Shown: positions 31,218-41,244 of the stretch, in pieces
How positions within the stretch are numbered: the first letter of the stretch is position 1
Layout of the letters: each line of letters starts with the position of its first letter
Source of the DNA: UBA5429 sp942493315
GTDB taxonomy: Bacteria; Bacteroidota; Bacteroidia; Bacteroidales; WCHB1-69
Direction of reading: 5' to 3'
Length of the DNA: 64,000 nt
NCBI GenBank assembly: GCA_942493315.1
Contig: OW818690.1
Span: forward strand, 2,356,001-2,420,000
The notes under the pieces: model-generated
The model's input: the letters and a program-made list of their open reading frames with translations, nothing else
Databases searched by the model: none
What the model was told of the DNA's origin: nothing
Position numbers and translations under genes: made by a program

Positions 31218-32876
31218 ATGTTAAAGGAGCTTCAAATTGAAAATTATGCCATAATTAAGTCTTTGAAGTTGACTTTTAATGATGGATTTACTGCTATTAC
31301 CGGTGAAACGGGTGCCGGTAAATCTATTTTAGTGGGTGCACTTTCCCTGATCCTTGGCAATAGAGCGGATACTACACTGCTATACGACAAAACTAAAAAA
31401 TGTATCGTAGAAGGAACTTTCAATCTCTCCAATCTGAATCTACAACCTTTTTTTACAACTAATGATATAGACTATCAAGATCTTACAACTTTGAGAAGAG
31501 AGATTTCTGAAATCGGAAAATCAAGAGCTTTCATTAATGATACACCTGTTAATCTAAATCAAATCAAAGAGTTAGCTTCTAGTTTAGTGGATATCCATTC
31601 ACAACATAACTATCTTTTACTTGAAAATCAAAACTTTCAATTTCAAGTTATTGACGATTTCACCGGAACTGGAGATCTGGTATCTGATTTTAAATCAAAA
31701 TTAACACTCTATAAACAAAAAGAGTTAGAACTCCAAACGTTGATTCGCCTTCATCAAAAATCAGTTCAGGAAAAAGATTATCTTGAATTTCTGTCAAACG
31801 AACTTTTTGAAGCTAAATTATCCAACGGAGAACAGGAAGAGATTGAAAAACAGATTGCAATCCTTTCAAATGCAGAATTGATCAAAAATAATCTTTCTCA
31901 TGCAGTATCTATTATTTCTATGCAAGATGGAAATGTGATAGAATTTATCAATGAATTGAAACAACTGTTATCTTCAATATCCCAATTTGATACCAAAATT
32001 GATCAGATTTTGCATAGAATAGACTCTCTATTGATTGAATTTAAGGATATCGATTTTGAAATGACACGTATTGAAAATGAAGTTGAATTAAATCCTGAAA
32101 CTTTAAATCTCCTTATTGAACGTAATGATCTGTTAAACAGACTTCAACAAAAGCATAGAGTTCCGAATTTAGAGGAATTGATGGCCATTGAAAATGAGAT
32201 CAATATAAAACTTACTCAATTTTCAGATCTTCAATCTCAGATTGAAACTGTTCAAATGGAGCAAAAAGAGCTTCAACAACAACTGTTTTTGATAGGGAAA
32301 CAGATTTCGCAAAAAAGAGTACATTCAATTCCTTCCTTAGAAAAATCGATTGAGGAATTGATTTCAACTATTGGAATGCCGGATGGTAAGGTTAAATTTC
32401 AATTAACTCAAACAGATCAATTGTTGGATAATGGGATTGATCAGTTAAGTTTTCTATTTTCGGCAAACAAAGGCACACCTTTAATGGAAGTTGAAAAAGT
32501 AGCTTCAGGAGGGGAGATCTCCAGATTGATGCTGGCCATTAAAACTATCGTTGCCAAAACTGCCGCATTACCAACTCTTATTTTTGATGAGATAGATACC
32601 GGAATCTCCGGAGATATCGCAGCAAAAGTGGCTAAATTGATGACTAAAATTGCAGAAGATCGACAACTTCTTACCATTACACACCTTCCTCAAATTGCGG
32701 CAAAAGCATCCAAACACTATTTTGTTTACAAAGAAGTGATCGATAATATGACCTATACAAATGTGAAAGAAGTAAAAGATTCTGAAAGAGTGGACGCCAT
32801 TGCAGCCATGATCAGTGGAGATTTTATTTCTGAATCATCTAAAAAAACAGCTCAAGAATTAATATTACAAAATTAA
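31218..32876 (+). CDS. recN: DNA repair protein RecN
   Basis: RecN is an SMC-like ATPase for double-strand break repair. The 552-residue protein has the Walker A motif GETGAGKSI (about residue 30), a Q-loop region with VDIHSQHNYLLL, a long coiled coil (about residues 150-370), then the signature ASGGEISRLMLA and Walker B LIFDEIDTGISG, and ITHLPQIAA. Length equals the E. coli protein. It is the last gene of the bamD operon. Confidence 0.96.
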   Translation: MLKELQIENYAIIKSLKLTFNDGFTAITGETGAGKSILVGALSLILGNRADTTLLYDKTKKCIVEGTFNLSNLNLQPFFTTNDIDYQDLTTLRREISEIGKSRAFINDTPVNLNQIKELASSLVDIHSQHNYLLLENQNFQFQVIDDFTGTGDLVSDFKSKLTLYKQKELELQTLIRLHQKSVQEKDYLEFLSNELFEAKLSNGEQEEIEKQIAILSNAELIKNNLSHAVSIISMQDGNVIEFINELKQLLSSISQFDTKIDQILHRIDSLLIEFKDIDFEMTRIENEVELNPETLNLLIERNDLLNRLQQKHRVPNLEELMAIENEINIKLTQFSDLQSQIETVQMEQKELQQQLFLIGKQISQKRVHSIPSLEKSIEELISTIGMPDGKVKFQLTQTDQLLDNGIDQLSFLFSANKGTPLMEVEKVASGGEISRLMLAIKTIVAKTAALPTLIFDEIDTGISGDIAAKVAKLMTKIAEDRQLLTITHLPQIAAKASKHYFVYKEVIDNMTYTNVKEVKDSERVDAIAAMISGDFISESSKKTAQELILQN

Positions 32877-32886
32877 ATACTATTCT

Positions 32887-33522
32887 ATGAAAAGAATCAG
32901 TTTCTTACCATTTATTTTAGGAGTAATTATTACGCTAACTTGCTCTAATCTTTCTGCTCAAAAACAATTCAAAAAAGAGGAAGCTAAGTTTGTTTATTTA
33001 TCATCTATCTCTTTTGCAAAAGGGATCAATGATATTGAATTTACCGGTAGAATAGTCCCTAATAAAATTGCACTTATTTCTGTAAATCAAGTGATTGCAT
33101 ATAAGTTTAATCCTTATATTTATACCGGAATCGGTGCAGGATATGATATGTGGCAAAAAACCGGATTTATTCCACTCTATGCCAGTTTAAATATCAATTT
33201 TAAAAGAGGTGACTGGACCCCATTTTTCTATTTGAATGCCGGATACGCTTTCAAATGGTATGTTACGCAAAAACCGGAATATATGACCAGAGTGATCCAT
33301 GGCTATAAACCCGGTGCTTACGGTGAATCGGGTATCGGACTACAAATGAAAATGAGTGATAAATTTGCCCTTTTATTATCTGTAAATTATAAACTACAAC
33401 AAACACATATCGCATATAGTGTTGTGGATCCTGATCAACCTGATCTATCTCAGATTTCAACCAATAGAAGTGATTTAGCATTATACCATTTTCTAGGTTT
33501 CAGACTTGGTTTCATTTTTTAA
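32887..33522 (+). CDS. Exported outer-membrane beta-barrel-like protein
   Basis: The 211-residue protein has a signal peptide (LGVIITLTCSNLSAQ) and alternating polar/hydrophobic strands with glycine turns (YIYTGIGAGYDMW, PFFYLNAGYAFKWY), ending in GFRLGFIF with a terminal aromatic residue as in outer-membrane barrels. A small porin or OmpA-type barrel is inferred; no specific family was recognised. It lies 10 bases after recN and three before ligA. Confidence 0.7.
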   Translation: MKRISFLPFILGVIITLTCSNLSAQKQFKKEEAKFVYLSSISFAKGINDIEFTGRIVPNKIALISVNQVIAYKFNPYIYTGIGAGYDMWQKTGFIPLYASLNINFKRGDWTPFFYLNAGYAFKWYVTQKPEYMTRVIHGYKPGAYGESGIGLQMKMSDKFALLLSVNYKLQQTHIAYSVVDPDQPDLSQISTNRSDLALYHFLGFRLGFIF

Positions 33523-33525
33523 TTT

Positions 33526-35568
33526 ATGAACTCCATTGAACAAAGAATCAATTTCTTAAAGGAAGAAATTAATAAACATAATCATAATTATTATGTATCA
33601 GATCTTCCTACCATTTCCGATTTTGATTTTGATCAATTATTACAGGAATTAATTCAATTAGAAAAACAATATCCCCATTTGCAAACCTCTGATAGTCCAA
33701 CCCAAAGGGTAGGAGGTGAGGTGATCAAACAATTTGAAACAGTATCTCATATTTTCCCGATGCTTTCTTTAGGAAATACATACTCTAATGAAGAATTGAT
33801 TGAATTTGACAGAAGAGTTAAGGGATTGGTTTCTCAGGATGTTGAGTATGTTTGTGAACTGAAATATGATGGTGTAGCGATCAGTTTGATTTATGAAAAC
33901 GGACAACTTTTACGAGCTGTTACTAGAGGGGATGGTGTTCAGGGGGATGTGGTAACACAAAATATAAAAACTATAAAATCGATTCCACTGAAATTGATGG
34001 GAAACTATCCTTCCTTTTTCGAAGTGCGAGGAGAAGTGATTCTTCCACATAAAAAGTTTGATCAACTAAATCTCGACAGAGAAGAGATTGGAGAACAACC
34101 TTTTGCAAATCCCAGAAATGCAGCATCCGGAAGTTTAAAACTACAAGATCCTGCAGAAGTAGCCAAAAGAGGGTTAGATTGTATATTATACCTTTTATTA
34201 GGAGAAAATCTGAAAGCTGAAACCCATTATCAGGCCATACAAAATTTGAAAACCTGGGGCTTTAAAACACCTGAAGTGGTTGAAAAATGTACTTCAATAG
34301 CAGGTGTTCTAAATTTTATTGACAAATGGGATACACAAAGGGAAAAACTACCTTTCGATATTGATGGCATAGTGATCAAAGTGAACTCTTTTGCTCAACA
34401 AACACAGTTGGGAGCTACTGCTAAATCACCTCGTTGGGCTATTGCATACAAATTTAAAGCGAAAAGAGTGTTAACTCCCTTGATTAGTGTGGATTACCAG
34501 GTGGGTAGAACAGGAATTGTAACGCCGGTTGCAAACTTAAAACCGGTAAAATTAGCCGGAACAATCGTAAAAAGAGCCTCACTTCACAACCGCGATGTAA
34601 TGGAGAATCTGGATCTACATGAGCATGATTTTCTGTATGTTGAAAAAGGGGGCGAGATTATTCCCAAAATTGTTGGCGTTGAAGTCTCTCAACGTGATAT
34701 TTTTGCATCAAAACTTCAATTTATTGACAATTGTCCGGAATGTGGTTCAAAATTGATCAATAAAGAGGGAGAAGCAGGTACTTTTTGTCCCAATGAATCC
34801 CATTGTCCTCCTCAAATAAAAGGGAAACTGGAACATTTTATTTCCAGAAAAGCTATGAATATCGATTCTTTGGGCGAAGGGAAAATTGATGTACTTTTTC
34901 AAAACCAATTAGTGCAGAATGTAGCAGATCTTTACGATTTAACTTACGAAAAACTGATTGGATTAGAGAAAAAACTGATCAATGAAGTGGACGGATCAGA
35001 AAAAACCATCTCATTTCAGGAAAAAACCGTTCAAAATATATTAAATGGTATTGAACAATCAAAAAATATCACATTTGATCGGGTGCTTTTTGCTTTGGGA
35101 ATCAGATTTGTAGGAGAAACAACCGCCAAAAAACTGGCTAACCATTTCCAAAATATCAATAACCTTTCCAATGCTTCTTTTGAAGATTTGATTCAAGTAG
35201 AAGATGTTGGTGAAAAAGTGGCGCTTTCCATTTGTAACTATTTTTTACAACCGGAAAATCTAGAGATCATTGTTAGGTTACAAGTTGCACCTCTTCGATT
35301 TGAAGCTGATGAACAAACCAATAAAGTGATTGCAGACTTGTTAAAAGGAGCATCTGTTGTTGTCAGTGGCGTTTTTTCCATTCCCAGAGATCAACTGAAA
35401 ACAATGGTGGAGCAGTATGGCGGAAAAAATGTTTCATCCATTTCAAAACAAACCCATTTTTTGATTGCCGGTGATAATATGGGCCCCGAAAAAAGGAAAA
35501 AAGCTGAAAAGTTGAGTGTCCCCATCATATCGGAACAAGATTTTTATAACATGATTCAACAAGGATAA
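33526..35568 (+). CDS. ligA: NAD-dependent DNA ligase LigA
   Basis: It seals nicks in replication and repair using NAD. The adenylated lysine is K113 in CELKYDGVA. The domains follow the usual order: Ia (NHNYYVSDLPTISDFDFD), nucleotidyltransferase, OB fold, a four-cysteine zinc finger (CPECG...FCPNESHC), helix-hairpin-helix repeats and a C-terminal BRCT domain (about residues 600-680, VVVSGVFS). Length 680 is normal. The next gene starts two bases after the stop. Confidence 0.97.
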   Translation: MNSIEQRINFLKEEINKHNHNYYVSDLPTISDFDFDQLLQELIQLEKQYPHLQTSDSPTQRVGGEVIKQFETVSHIFPMLSLGNTYSNEELIEFDRRVKGLVSQDVEYVCELKYDGVAISLIYENGQLLRAVTRGDGVQGDVVTQNIKTIKSIPLKLMGNYPSFFEVRGEVILPHKKFDQLNLDREEIGEQPFANPRNAASGSLKLQDPAEVAKRGLDCILYLLLGENLKAETHYQAIQNLKTWGFKTPEVVEKCTSIAGVLNFIDKWDTQREKLPFDIDGIVIKVNSFAQQTQLGATAKSPRWAIAYKFKAKRVLTPLISVDYQVGRTGIVTPVANLKPVKLAGTIVKRASLHNRDVMENLDLHEHDFLYVEKGGEIIPKIVGVEVSQRDIFASKLQFIDNCPECGSKLINKEGEAGTFCPNESHCPPQIKGKLEHFISRKAMNIDSLGEGKIDVLFQNQLVQNVADLYDLTYEKLIGLEKKLINEVDGSEKTISFQEKTVQNILNGIEQSKNITFDRVLFALGIRFVGETTAKKLANHFQNINNLSNASFEDLIQVEDVGEKVALSICNYFLQPENLEIIVRLQVAPLRFEADEQTNKVIADLLKGASVVVSGVFSIPRDQLKTMVEQYGGKNVSSISKQTHFLIAGDNMGPEKRKKAEKLSVPIISEQDFYNMIQQG

Positions 35569-35569
35569 T

Positions 35570-36658
35570 ATGGCTGTCAATCTCGATAATATTAAAACAA
35601 CTTTTTCTTTTAAAAGGATATTAATACCCATTCTGATTGGGATTGCATTCTCGGTATATTCTCTTTATGCATCCAAATTTAATTTATCCATCTTAAAATC
35701 AATCGAATTTAGCATTCCCTATTTAATTTTGGCATTTGTTATGATGATGATTCGGGATTTGGCTTATATCCTTAGAATCAGAATTTTAACAGAAAAAAAA
35801 CTAAGCTGGAAAGATTCCTTTCAGGTGATCATGTTGTGGGAATTTTCCTCTTCTGTAACTCCTACAATGGTGGGTGGCTCTGCATTTGCAATCTATTTTC
35901 TGAATAAAGAGGGACTCAATTGGGGAAAAAGTACCGGAATTGTGATGATTACAGCCATGTTAGATGAACTGTTTTATATTGTTGCAGTTGCAATAACTCT
36001 ATTTCTTGTTGGAAATTCTCTATTTGACATTGATCCTATTTTAGGATTTGATCCCATGACGTACTTTTATGTGGGTTACTCCATTATCATTACATTAACG
36101 TTACTTATTTTCTTAGCCATATTAATCAATCCCCATTTTACCAAAAAACTGATTCTAAAAATATACGCTATTAAGATATTAAAAAAATGGAGTGGTAATG
36201 CAGAACGATTTGGGAATGAATTGATTGCAACTTCTGAAGAGTTGAAAGGTAAAACTTCCAAATATTGGATATTTGCTTTTATGTTAACAGCATTTTCCTG
36301 GACTGCCAGATATTTTGTCTTAAATTGTCTGGTTTTAGCTCTAAATCCCGATTTAGGATTTGATTTGATCCAACAAGTAAAAATTTATGCTGAACAGTTG
36401 ATCATGTGGGTGATCATGCTTGTAAGTCCTACTCCAGGAGCAAGTGGAATTGCAGAGCTCTCTTTTTCTGCATTCTTTAAAGATTATTTTCCTGAAAATT
36501 CTCATGCAGCTGTTGCCGTTTTATGGCGTGCAATTTCCTACTATCCCTATTTGATTATTGGGTTGATTGTTTTGCCTTTGTGGGTAGCTAAAGTAGAAAA
36601 GAGAAGATCTAAAACCAAAAATCTCAAAAATCCAAATGATAAATCAAATGAAAACTAA
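35570..36658 (+). CDS. Flippase-like integral membrane protein (LPG synthase TM / UPF0104 family)
   Basis: About eight hydrophobic segments and motifs such as LWEFSSSVTPTMVGGSAFA and LVSPTPGASGIAELSF mark the flippase-like domain seen in lysyl-phosphatidylglycerol synthases and glycolipid transporters. There is no aminoacyl-transfer domain, so lipid or glycolipid translocation is the likely role, substrate unknown. The C-terminus is basic and cytoplasmic. Its 3' end overlaps the pdxJ start by about ten bases. Confidence 0.8.
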   Translation: MAVNLDNIKTTFSFKRILIPILIGIAFSVYSLYASKFNLSILKSIEFSIPYLILAFVMMMIRDLAYILRIRILTEKKLSWKDSFQVIMLWEFSSSVTPTMVGGSAFAIYFLNKEGLNWGKSTGIVMITAMLDELFYIVAVAITLFLVGNSLFDIDPILGFDPMTYFYVGYSIIITLTLLIFLAILINPHFTKKLILKIYAIKILKKWSGNAERFGNELIATSEELKGKTSKYWIFAFMLTAFSWTARYFVLNCLVLALNPDLGFDLIQQVKIYAEQLIMWVIMLVSPTPGASGIAELSFSAFFKDYFPENSHAAVAVLWRAISYYPYLIIGLIVLPLWVAKVEKRRSKTKNLKNPNDKSNEN

Positions 36659-37373
36659 ATTAAGTGTAAATATCAATAAAATTGCCACCATAAGAAATGC
36701 AAGAGGTGGTAATATGCCCAATTTAATTCAGGTGGCTATCGATTGTGAAAAATTTGGGGCCGAAGGGATCACCGTTCACCCCAGACCAGATGAACGCCAT
36801 ATTCGATATCAGGATGTCAGAGATTTAAAAAAAATAGTGACTACTGAGTTCAATATTGAGGGATATCCATCTCCTTCCTTTATTCAGTTGGTGAAAGAAG
36901 TTGTTCCGGAACAGGTTACCTTAGTTCCCGATCCGCCCGATGCTCTTACTTCCAATAATGGATGGAATACCATAGTTAATAAAGATTTTTTAACGGAAGT
37001 GATTGCCGAATTTCACCAATTGGGCATCAGAACCTCCATTTTTATAAATCCCGATCCGAAAATGGTGTCCCATGCAAAAGATACTAGTACAGATCGGATT
37101 GAATTATATACTGAAAGTTATGCTTCCGACTATTTACTTGATCCTGAAATTGCCATTCATGATTATTTACTTACGGCTAAAGAAGCTTTAAAACATGGAA
37201 TCGGTATAAATGCAGGACACGATTTATCTCTACTAAATCTAAAATATTTTGCAAAAAATATTCCCGGATTATTAGAAGTTTCTATCGGACATGCTTTAAT
37301 TTGCGATGCTCTGTATTTGGGTTTAGAAGAAACCATTCTTAGATATAAAAAACAATTAGACATATCGTTATGA
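36648..37373 (+). CDS. pdxJ: Pyridoxine 5'-phosphate synthase PdxJ
   Basis: PdxJ condenses 1-deoxy-xylulose 5-phosphate with 3-amino-2-oxopropyl phosphate to make pyridoxine 5'-phosphate. Motifs LSVNINKIATIRNARGG, GITVHPRPDERHI, LVPDPPD and INAGHDLSLLNL are diagnostic. The ATG at 36648 gives a 241-residue protein, close to E. coli; an ATG at 36636 would add four residues. It overlaps the preceding gene and its TGA overlaps the next ATG by four bases. Confidence 0.95.
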   Translation: MKTKLSVNINKIATIRNARGGNMPNLIQVAIDCEKFGAEGITVHPRPDERHIRYQDVRDLKKIVTTEFNIEGYPSPSFIQLVKEVVPEQVTLVPDPPDALTSNNGWNTIVNKDFLTEVIAEFHQLGIRTSIFINPDPKMVSHAKDTSTDRIELYTESYASDYLLDPEIAIHDYLLTAKEALKHGIGINAGHDLSLLNLKYFAKNIPGLLEVSIGHALICDALYLGLEETILRYKKQLDISL

Positions 37374-38005
37374 CACCTATACAAATCAGAAATCAAAAAC
37401 TGGGTCGAAAATTGGTAAGTGCTTTGGAATCCAGAAGATTTGAAGCTTACTATTGTGAAACCCGGGATGAGGCTGTTCAAGTAGCATTATCTTTAATTCC
37501 TGCAGAACACATTGTTTCATGGGGTGGATCTGCCACATTAACTGAAATAGGTTTGCTTGACCTCGTAAAGAATCAGTTCCGGGTGAATGACCGCGATTTA
37601 GGAAAAGATAAAGAGGAGAAAACAAAATTGATGCGTCAAGCCCTTTTAGCAGATACCTATTTAACTTCTGCAAATGCTATTTCAGAAGATGGACAAATTG
37701 TGAATATTGATGGTACCGGCAATCGTGTTGCTGCTACAGTTTTTGGCCCCTCTAATGTTGTTTTTGTGATCGGAATGAATAAGGTATGTAAAACGGTTGA
37801 AGATGCCTGGAGTCGCGCCCGTAATTTTGCTGCACCCGCTAATGCCCAGCGTTTTGAAAATCTGGAAACCCCTTGTTCTATCAATGGAACTTGCTCAGAT
37901 TGTAAATCGGACAATTGTATTTGTGCCTATCTTTTAACAACCCGTTTCTCTAAACCGGCCAAAAAAATAAAAGTGATAATCGTGAATGAAACTTTGGGGT
38001 ATTAG
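37370..38005 (+). CDS. LUD domain protein (lactate-utilisation-like)
   Basis: The 211-residue protein matches the LUD (DUF162) fold: RRFEAYYCETRDEAVQVAL, the glycine motif HIVSWGGSATLTEIGL, TSANAISEDGQIVNIDGTGN and FGPSNVVFVIGMNKV. A cysteine-rich segment (CSINGTCSDCKSDNCIC) near the end could bind metal. The family includes LutC, but no lutA or lutB is adjacent, so a role in lactate oxidation is not supported. ATGA overlap with pdxJ implies coupling. Confidence 0.85.
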   Translation: MTPIQIRNQKLGRKLVSALESRRFEAYYCETRDEAVQVALSLIPAEHIVSWGGSATLTEIGLLDLVKNQFRVNDRDLGKDKEEKTKLMRQALLADTYLTSANAISEDGQIVNIDGTGNRVAATVFGPSNVVFVIGMNKVCKTVEDAWSRARNFAAPANAQRFENLETPCSINGTCSDCKSDNCICAYLLTTRFSKPAKKIKVIIVNETLGY

Positions 38006-38076
38006 CTTCTATTTATTGGAAATTCCCCATTTTCTATTTGCTAATTTGCTAATTCACGAATTTGCTAATTTTTTAT

Positions 38077-38084
38077 TATCTTTG
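38077..38084 (+). promoter_or_regulatory. -7 box for the DUF349 gene
   Basis: TATCTTTG matches TAnnTTTG. The implied start is near 38091, about 50 bases before the ATG at 38141. Just upstream, TTTGCTAA occurs at 38037, 38045 and 38061; these short direct repeats do not sit at the usual -33 distance. Confidence 0.6.
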
Positions 38085-38140
38085 CACACTTTTAGAAAAA
38101 ACCTAATTTATAAAATTTTAACTTTTACTAATCAAAATTT

Positions 38141-40351
38141 ATGGAATCAAAAGACCTTCTCCACCCTGAAAATGGTGAAAACCAAATTCCTGAGGTGAAT
38201 TCCGGAGCTTCTTTAGAAGCCCAATCAAATGCGGAAACAATTCAAACAACCGAAATGGATCCAACACCTGAAACGGAACTAACTCCAGAAATGGAACAAA
38301 CTCCAGAAATGGAACAAACTCAAGTAGTAGAACCAACAATTGAAGCTGAACCAACAATTGAAGCTGAACCAGCAATTGATGTTCAACCAGCAATTGATGT
38401 TGAACCAACAATTGAAGCTGAACCAGCAATTGAAGTAGAACCAGCAATTGAAGTAGAACCTGTTCCTGAAACTGTTCAGGAAATTGTTGAAACAGTTCAA
38501 AAACCTGTTGAAGAAAAATCATCTGTTAATAAAATGATGGAAGATATCGAAGCATCTCAAAATCCTGAAGAGGATGAAGATGAAGATGAAATCGAAACTT
38601 CTGAAAAAGAAACTTTAACATTAGAAGAAATTGAAATTCAATATAAAACACTCTCTTTTGAACAATTGGTTGAAGAGTTTAAAAATATTGTTTCAGAAGA
38701 AAATATTAACTTGATTAAAGTTCGTGTTGGTGTTTTAAAAGCGCTAATTTTAGAGCAAATCAAACAACTGAAAAATCAAAAATTAAATGCATTTGTTGAA
38801 GAAGGTGGCAATAAAGAGGAGTTCATTTATGAACCATCTGAATTGGAAATCCAGTTTAATCATGCTCAACAAACGTTCAGACATAATAAAATTAAATTTG
38901 TAGAAAATTTAGAAGCAATCAAGGTTAAAAATTTAGAGGCAAAAAATGAAATTATTGATGGCCTTAAAAATTTGATTGAAAATGAAACCAACTTAAAAGT
39001 TTTGAATGATAAATTTAAAGAGTATCAGGAAAAATGGAGAGAAGTGGGGCCTGTTCCTCAAAATGAATCAACCAATTTATGGCAAAACTACCATTTTCAG
39101 GTAGAAAAATTCTTTGATATTCTTAGAATCAATAAAGAATTGAGAACCTTAGATTTAAGAAAAAATTTAGAATTAAAAATCAAACTATGTGAAGCTGCTG
39201 AATCATTGATCCTTCAAGAATCAGTGAACAAATCATTCAAATTATTGCAACAATACCATGATGAATGGAAAGAGATTGGACCAGTTCCGGATGATAAAAA
39301 AGAGGAAGTTTGGGAACGTTTTAAAAATGCTTCAAATCAGGTAAATCAAAGAAGAAGAGAACATTATGATGTTGTTTTTACAGAACAACAAAATAATTAT
39401 AATGCAAAATTAGTGTTGTGTGAACAAGCAGAAGAATTGATTGCTCAACCAACAACTACTATAAAAGAGATCAATGGAGTGAGTGATCAACTTACCGAAA
39501 TCTTAAAAATGTGGAAAACATTAGGTCCCGCACCTAAAAAGTTAAATGATGAAGTTTGGCACCGCTTCAAAACCGTTTTGGATAAATTCTTTGAAACTAA
39601 AAAAGATTACTTCCAAAAAATTAAGGAAGTTCAAATGCAAAACTACAATCTAAAACTTAATTTAGCAATTCAAGCAGAAGCGCTCATTGAAAGAACAGAT
39701 TGGAAAAAAGCAACAGATGAGATCATTAATCTCCAAAAAGAATGGAAAGAGATTGGCGCTACACCTAAAAGACACTCTGATGCTATTTGGAAAAGATTCA
39801 GAGCTGCCTGCGATAAATTCTTTGAGACAAAATCAAACTATTTTTCTAATTCTAAGTCAATCGAAGCTGATAACTTAGTTAAAAAAGAGGAGTTGATTAA
39901 AAATATTCTGGAACATCAGTTCGTAGATGATAAAAATGAAAACATGGAAACCATGAAAACACTTCAAAGAGAGTTCATGGAGATTGGTCACGTACCAAGA
40001 AAAGATAAAGATCGGATTTACGAAGAGTTTAGAGCTGCTGTAAATCAACGCTTTTCTGATCTTAAAATGACCATGGAAGATGTTAAAAAAGGAAATTTCA
40101 AATCTAAAATTGATAATATCTTAAATAATCCTAATGCCGATAAAATCTTAGATAAAGAGAAACGTTTCTTATTGAATAAGTTACAACAATTGAAAGAAGA
40201 TATCGGATTGTGGGAAAACAATTTAGGATTTTTTGCAAACTCTAAAAATGCGGACCTTTTAAAAGCTGAATTTGAAAAGAAAATTGAAAGTGCTAAAGAG
40301 GAAGTGAAAGAGTTGCAATTCAAAATTAAAATGATGAATCAACCTAAATAA
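38141..40351 (+). CDS. DUF349 repeat protein with disordered repetitive N-terminus
   Basis: Residues about 45-115 are a low-complexity acidic segment built from repeats such as IEAEP, IDVQP and IEVEP. The rest (about residues 190-736) is helical, with five DUF349-type repeats recognisable by the pattern W(K/R)E(I/V)G.(V/A/T)P, for example KWREVGPVP, EWKEIGPVP, EWKEIGATP and FMEIGHVP. DUF349 proteins are common in Bacteroidota; molecular function is not established. No signal peptide, so cytoplasmic. It has its own promoter. Confidence 0.85.
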   Translation: MESKDLLHPENGENQIPEVNSGASLEAQSNAETIQTTEMDPTPETELTPEMEQTPEMEQTQVVEPTIEAEPTIEAEPAIDVQPAIDVEPTIEAEPAIEVEPAIEVEPVPETVQEIVETVQKPVEEKSSVNKMMEDIEASQNPEEDEDEDEIETSEKETLTLEEIEIQYKTLSFEQLVEEFKNIVSEENINLIKVRVGVLKALILEQIKQLKNQKLNAFVEEGGNKEEFIYEPSELEIQFNHAQQTFRHNKIKFVENLEAIKVKNLEAKNEIIDGLKNLIENETNLKVLNDKFKEYQEKWREVGPVPQNESTNLWQNYHFQVEKFFDILRINKELRTLDLRKNLELKIKLCEAAESLILQESVNKSFKLLQQYHDEWKEIGPVPDDKKEEVWERFKNASNQVNQRRREHYDVVFTEQQNNYNAKLVLCEQAEELIAQPTTTIKEINGVSDQLTEILKMWKTLGPAPKKLNDEVWHRFKTVLDKFFETKKDYFQKIKEVQMQNYNLKLNLAIQAEALIERTDWKKATDEIINLQKEWKEIGATPKRHSDAIWKRFRAACDKFFETKSNYFSNSKSIEADNLVKKEELIKNILEHQFVDDKNENMETMKTLQREFMEIGHVPRKDKDRIYEEFRAAVNQRFSDLKMTMEDVKKGNFKSKIDNILNNPNADKILDKEKRFLLNKLQQLKEDIGLWENNLGFFANSKNADLLKAEFEKKIESAKEEVKELQFKIKMMNQPK

Positions 40352-40369
40352 TCATTAAAAATTGTATTT

Positions 40370-40834
40370 ATGAAAGTAAGATTAACCCTATTCGTTCTGC
40401 TATGTAGTGTAATTCTACTCTCGGCTGTTTCTGATCAATCAGCAAAAGCCGATAAAGTTATTGGTACCTATTATGTGTATAAACATGAAACCAAATCTGA
40501 ATCCAGAGTTCAAATTTATAAAGCCTCTAATGGGACTTATGAAGGAAAAATTGTCTGGCTTAAAGTTCCAAATTATGCTGATGGTACTCCAAAAATGGAT
40601 AAAAACAATCCAAATCCCAAATTAAGAACAGTTAAAACGATTGGATTGGTTCTTGTTAAAGGATTCAAATACGATGCTAAGGCTGACGAATGGATTGATG
40701 GTCAAATTTATGATCCGGATGATGGAAAAACTTACAGTTGTAAATTGAAATTCGAAACAGATAAAAGATTAAAAGTAAGAGGTTATGTTGGTATTCCTGC
40801 ACTAGGAAAATCAATGTATTGGGATAAACAATAA
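40370..40834 (+). CDS. Exported DUF2147 family protein
   Basis: A signal peptide (VRLTLFVLLCSVILLSAVS) precedes a 130-residue beta-rich domain with VIGTYYVYKHE, GTYEGKIVWLK, the conserved GLVLVKGFKYD, IYDPDDGKTYSCKL and LKVRGYVG, the DUF2147 hallmarks. Periplasmic; function unknown. Its stop directly abuts the next ATG at 40835. Confidence 0.88.
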   Translation: MKVRLTLFVLLCSVILLSAVSDQSAKADKVIGTYYVYKHETKSESRVQIYKASNGTYEGKIVWLKVPNYADGTPKMDKNNPNPKLRTVKTIGLVLVKGFKYDAKADEWIDGQIYDPDDGKTYSCKLKFETDKRLKVRGYVGIPALGKSMYWDKQ

Positions 40835-41224
40835 ATGAATCTTTCTGGAATTCGAATAGATAAATGGTTGTGGATGGTGCGGATTTTTAAAACCCGCACC
40901 ATGGCAACCGATGCTTGCAATGCAGGTAAAGTTAAAATGAACGGAGATAATATCAAACCTTCAAAAATGGTTAAACCCGGTGAAGTTTATACCATTAAAA
41001 TTGATCAGTTAGACAAAACCATCCAAATGATCGACTCACCAAAAAGTAGAGTAGGAGCCCCTTTAGTTCCCAGTTTTTATTCAGATTTAACTACTCCTGA
41101 AGAGTACGAACGGGTGAAAGCGTTAAGAACCCGATTTGAATTAAGAGAACATGGAGAGGGTAGACCTACCAAAAGAGATCGCCGCCAAATCGATTACCTT
41201 AAAGACTATTACGGCGCAGAATAA
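40835..41224 (+). CDS. S4 domain RNA-binding protein (Hsp15-like)
   Basis: The 129-residue protein opens with the S4 motif RIDKWLWMVRIFKTRTMA and VKMNGDNIKPSKMVKPGE, as in Hsp15/HslR, which binds stalled 50S subunits carrying peptidyl-tRNA. The basic C-terminus (RPTKRDRRQIDYLKDYYG) is typical. It starts on the base after the DUF2147 stop. Confidence 0.88.
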   Translation: MNLSGIRIDKWLWMVRIFKTRTMATDACNAGKVKMNGDNIKPSKMVKPGEVYTIKIDQLDKTIQMIDSPKSRVGAPLVPSFYSDLTTPEEYERVKALRTRFELREHGEGRPTKRDRRQIDYLKDYYGAE

Positions 41225-41244
41225 CCTTTCAAAAACTAGTATAT

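Noticed and set aside
38139..38522. Minus-strand ORF of 127 codons, leucine/glutamine-rich
   Set aside because: It is the shadow of the repetitive N-terminal segment of the DUF349 gene.
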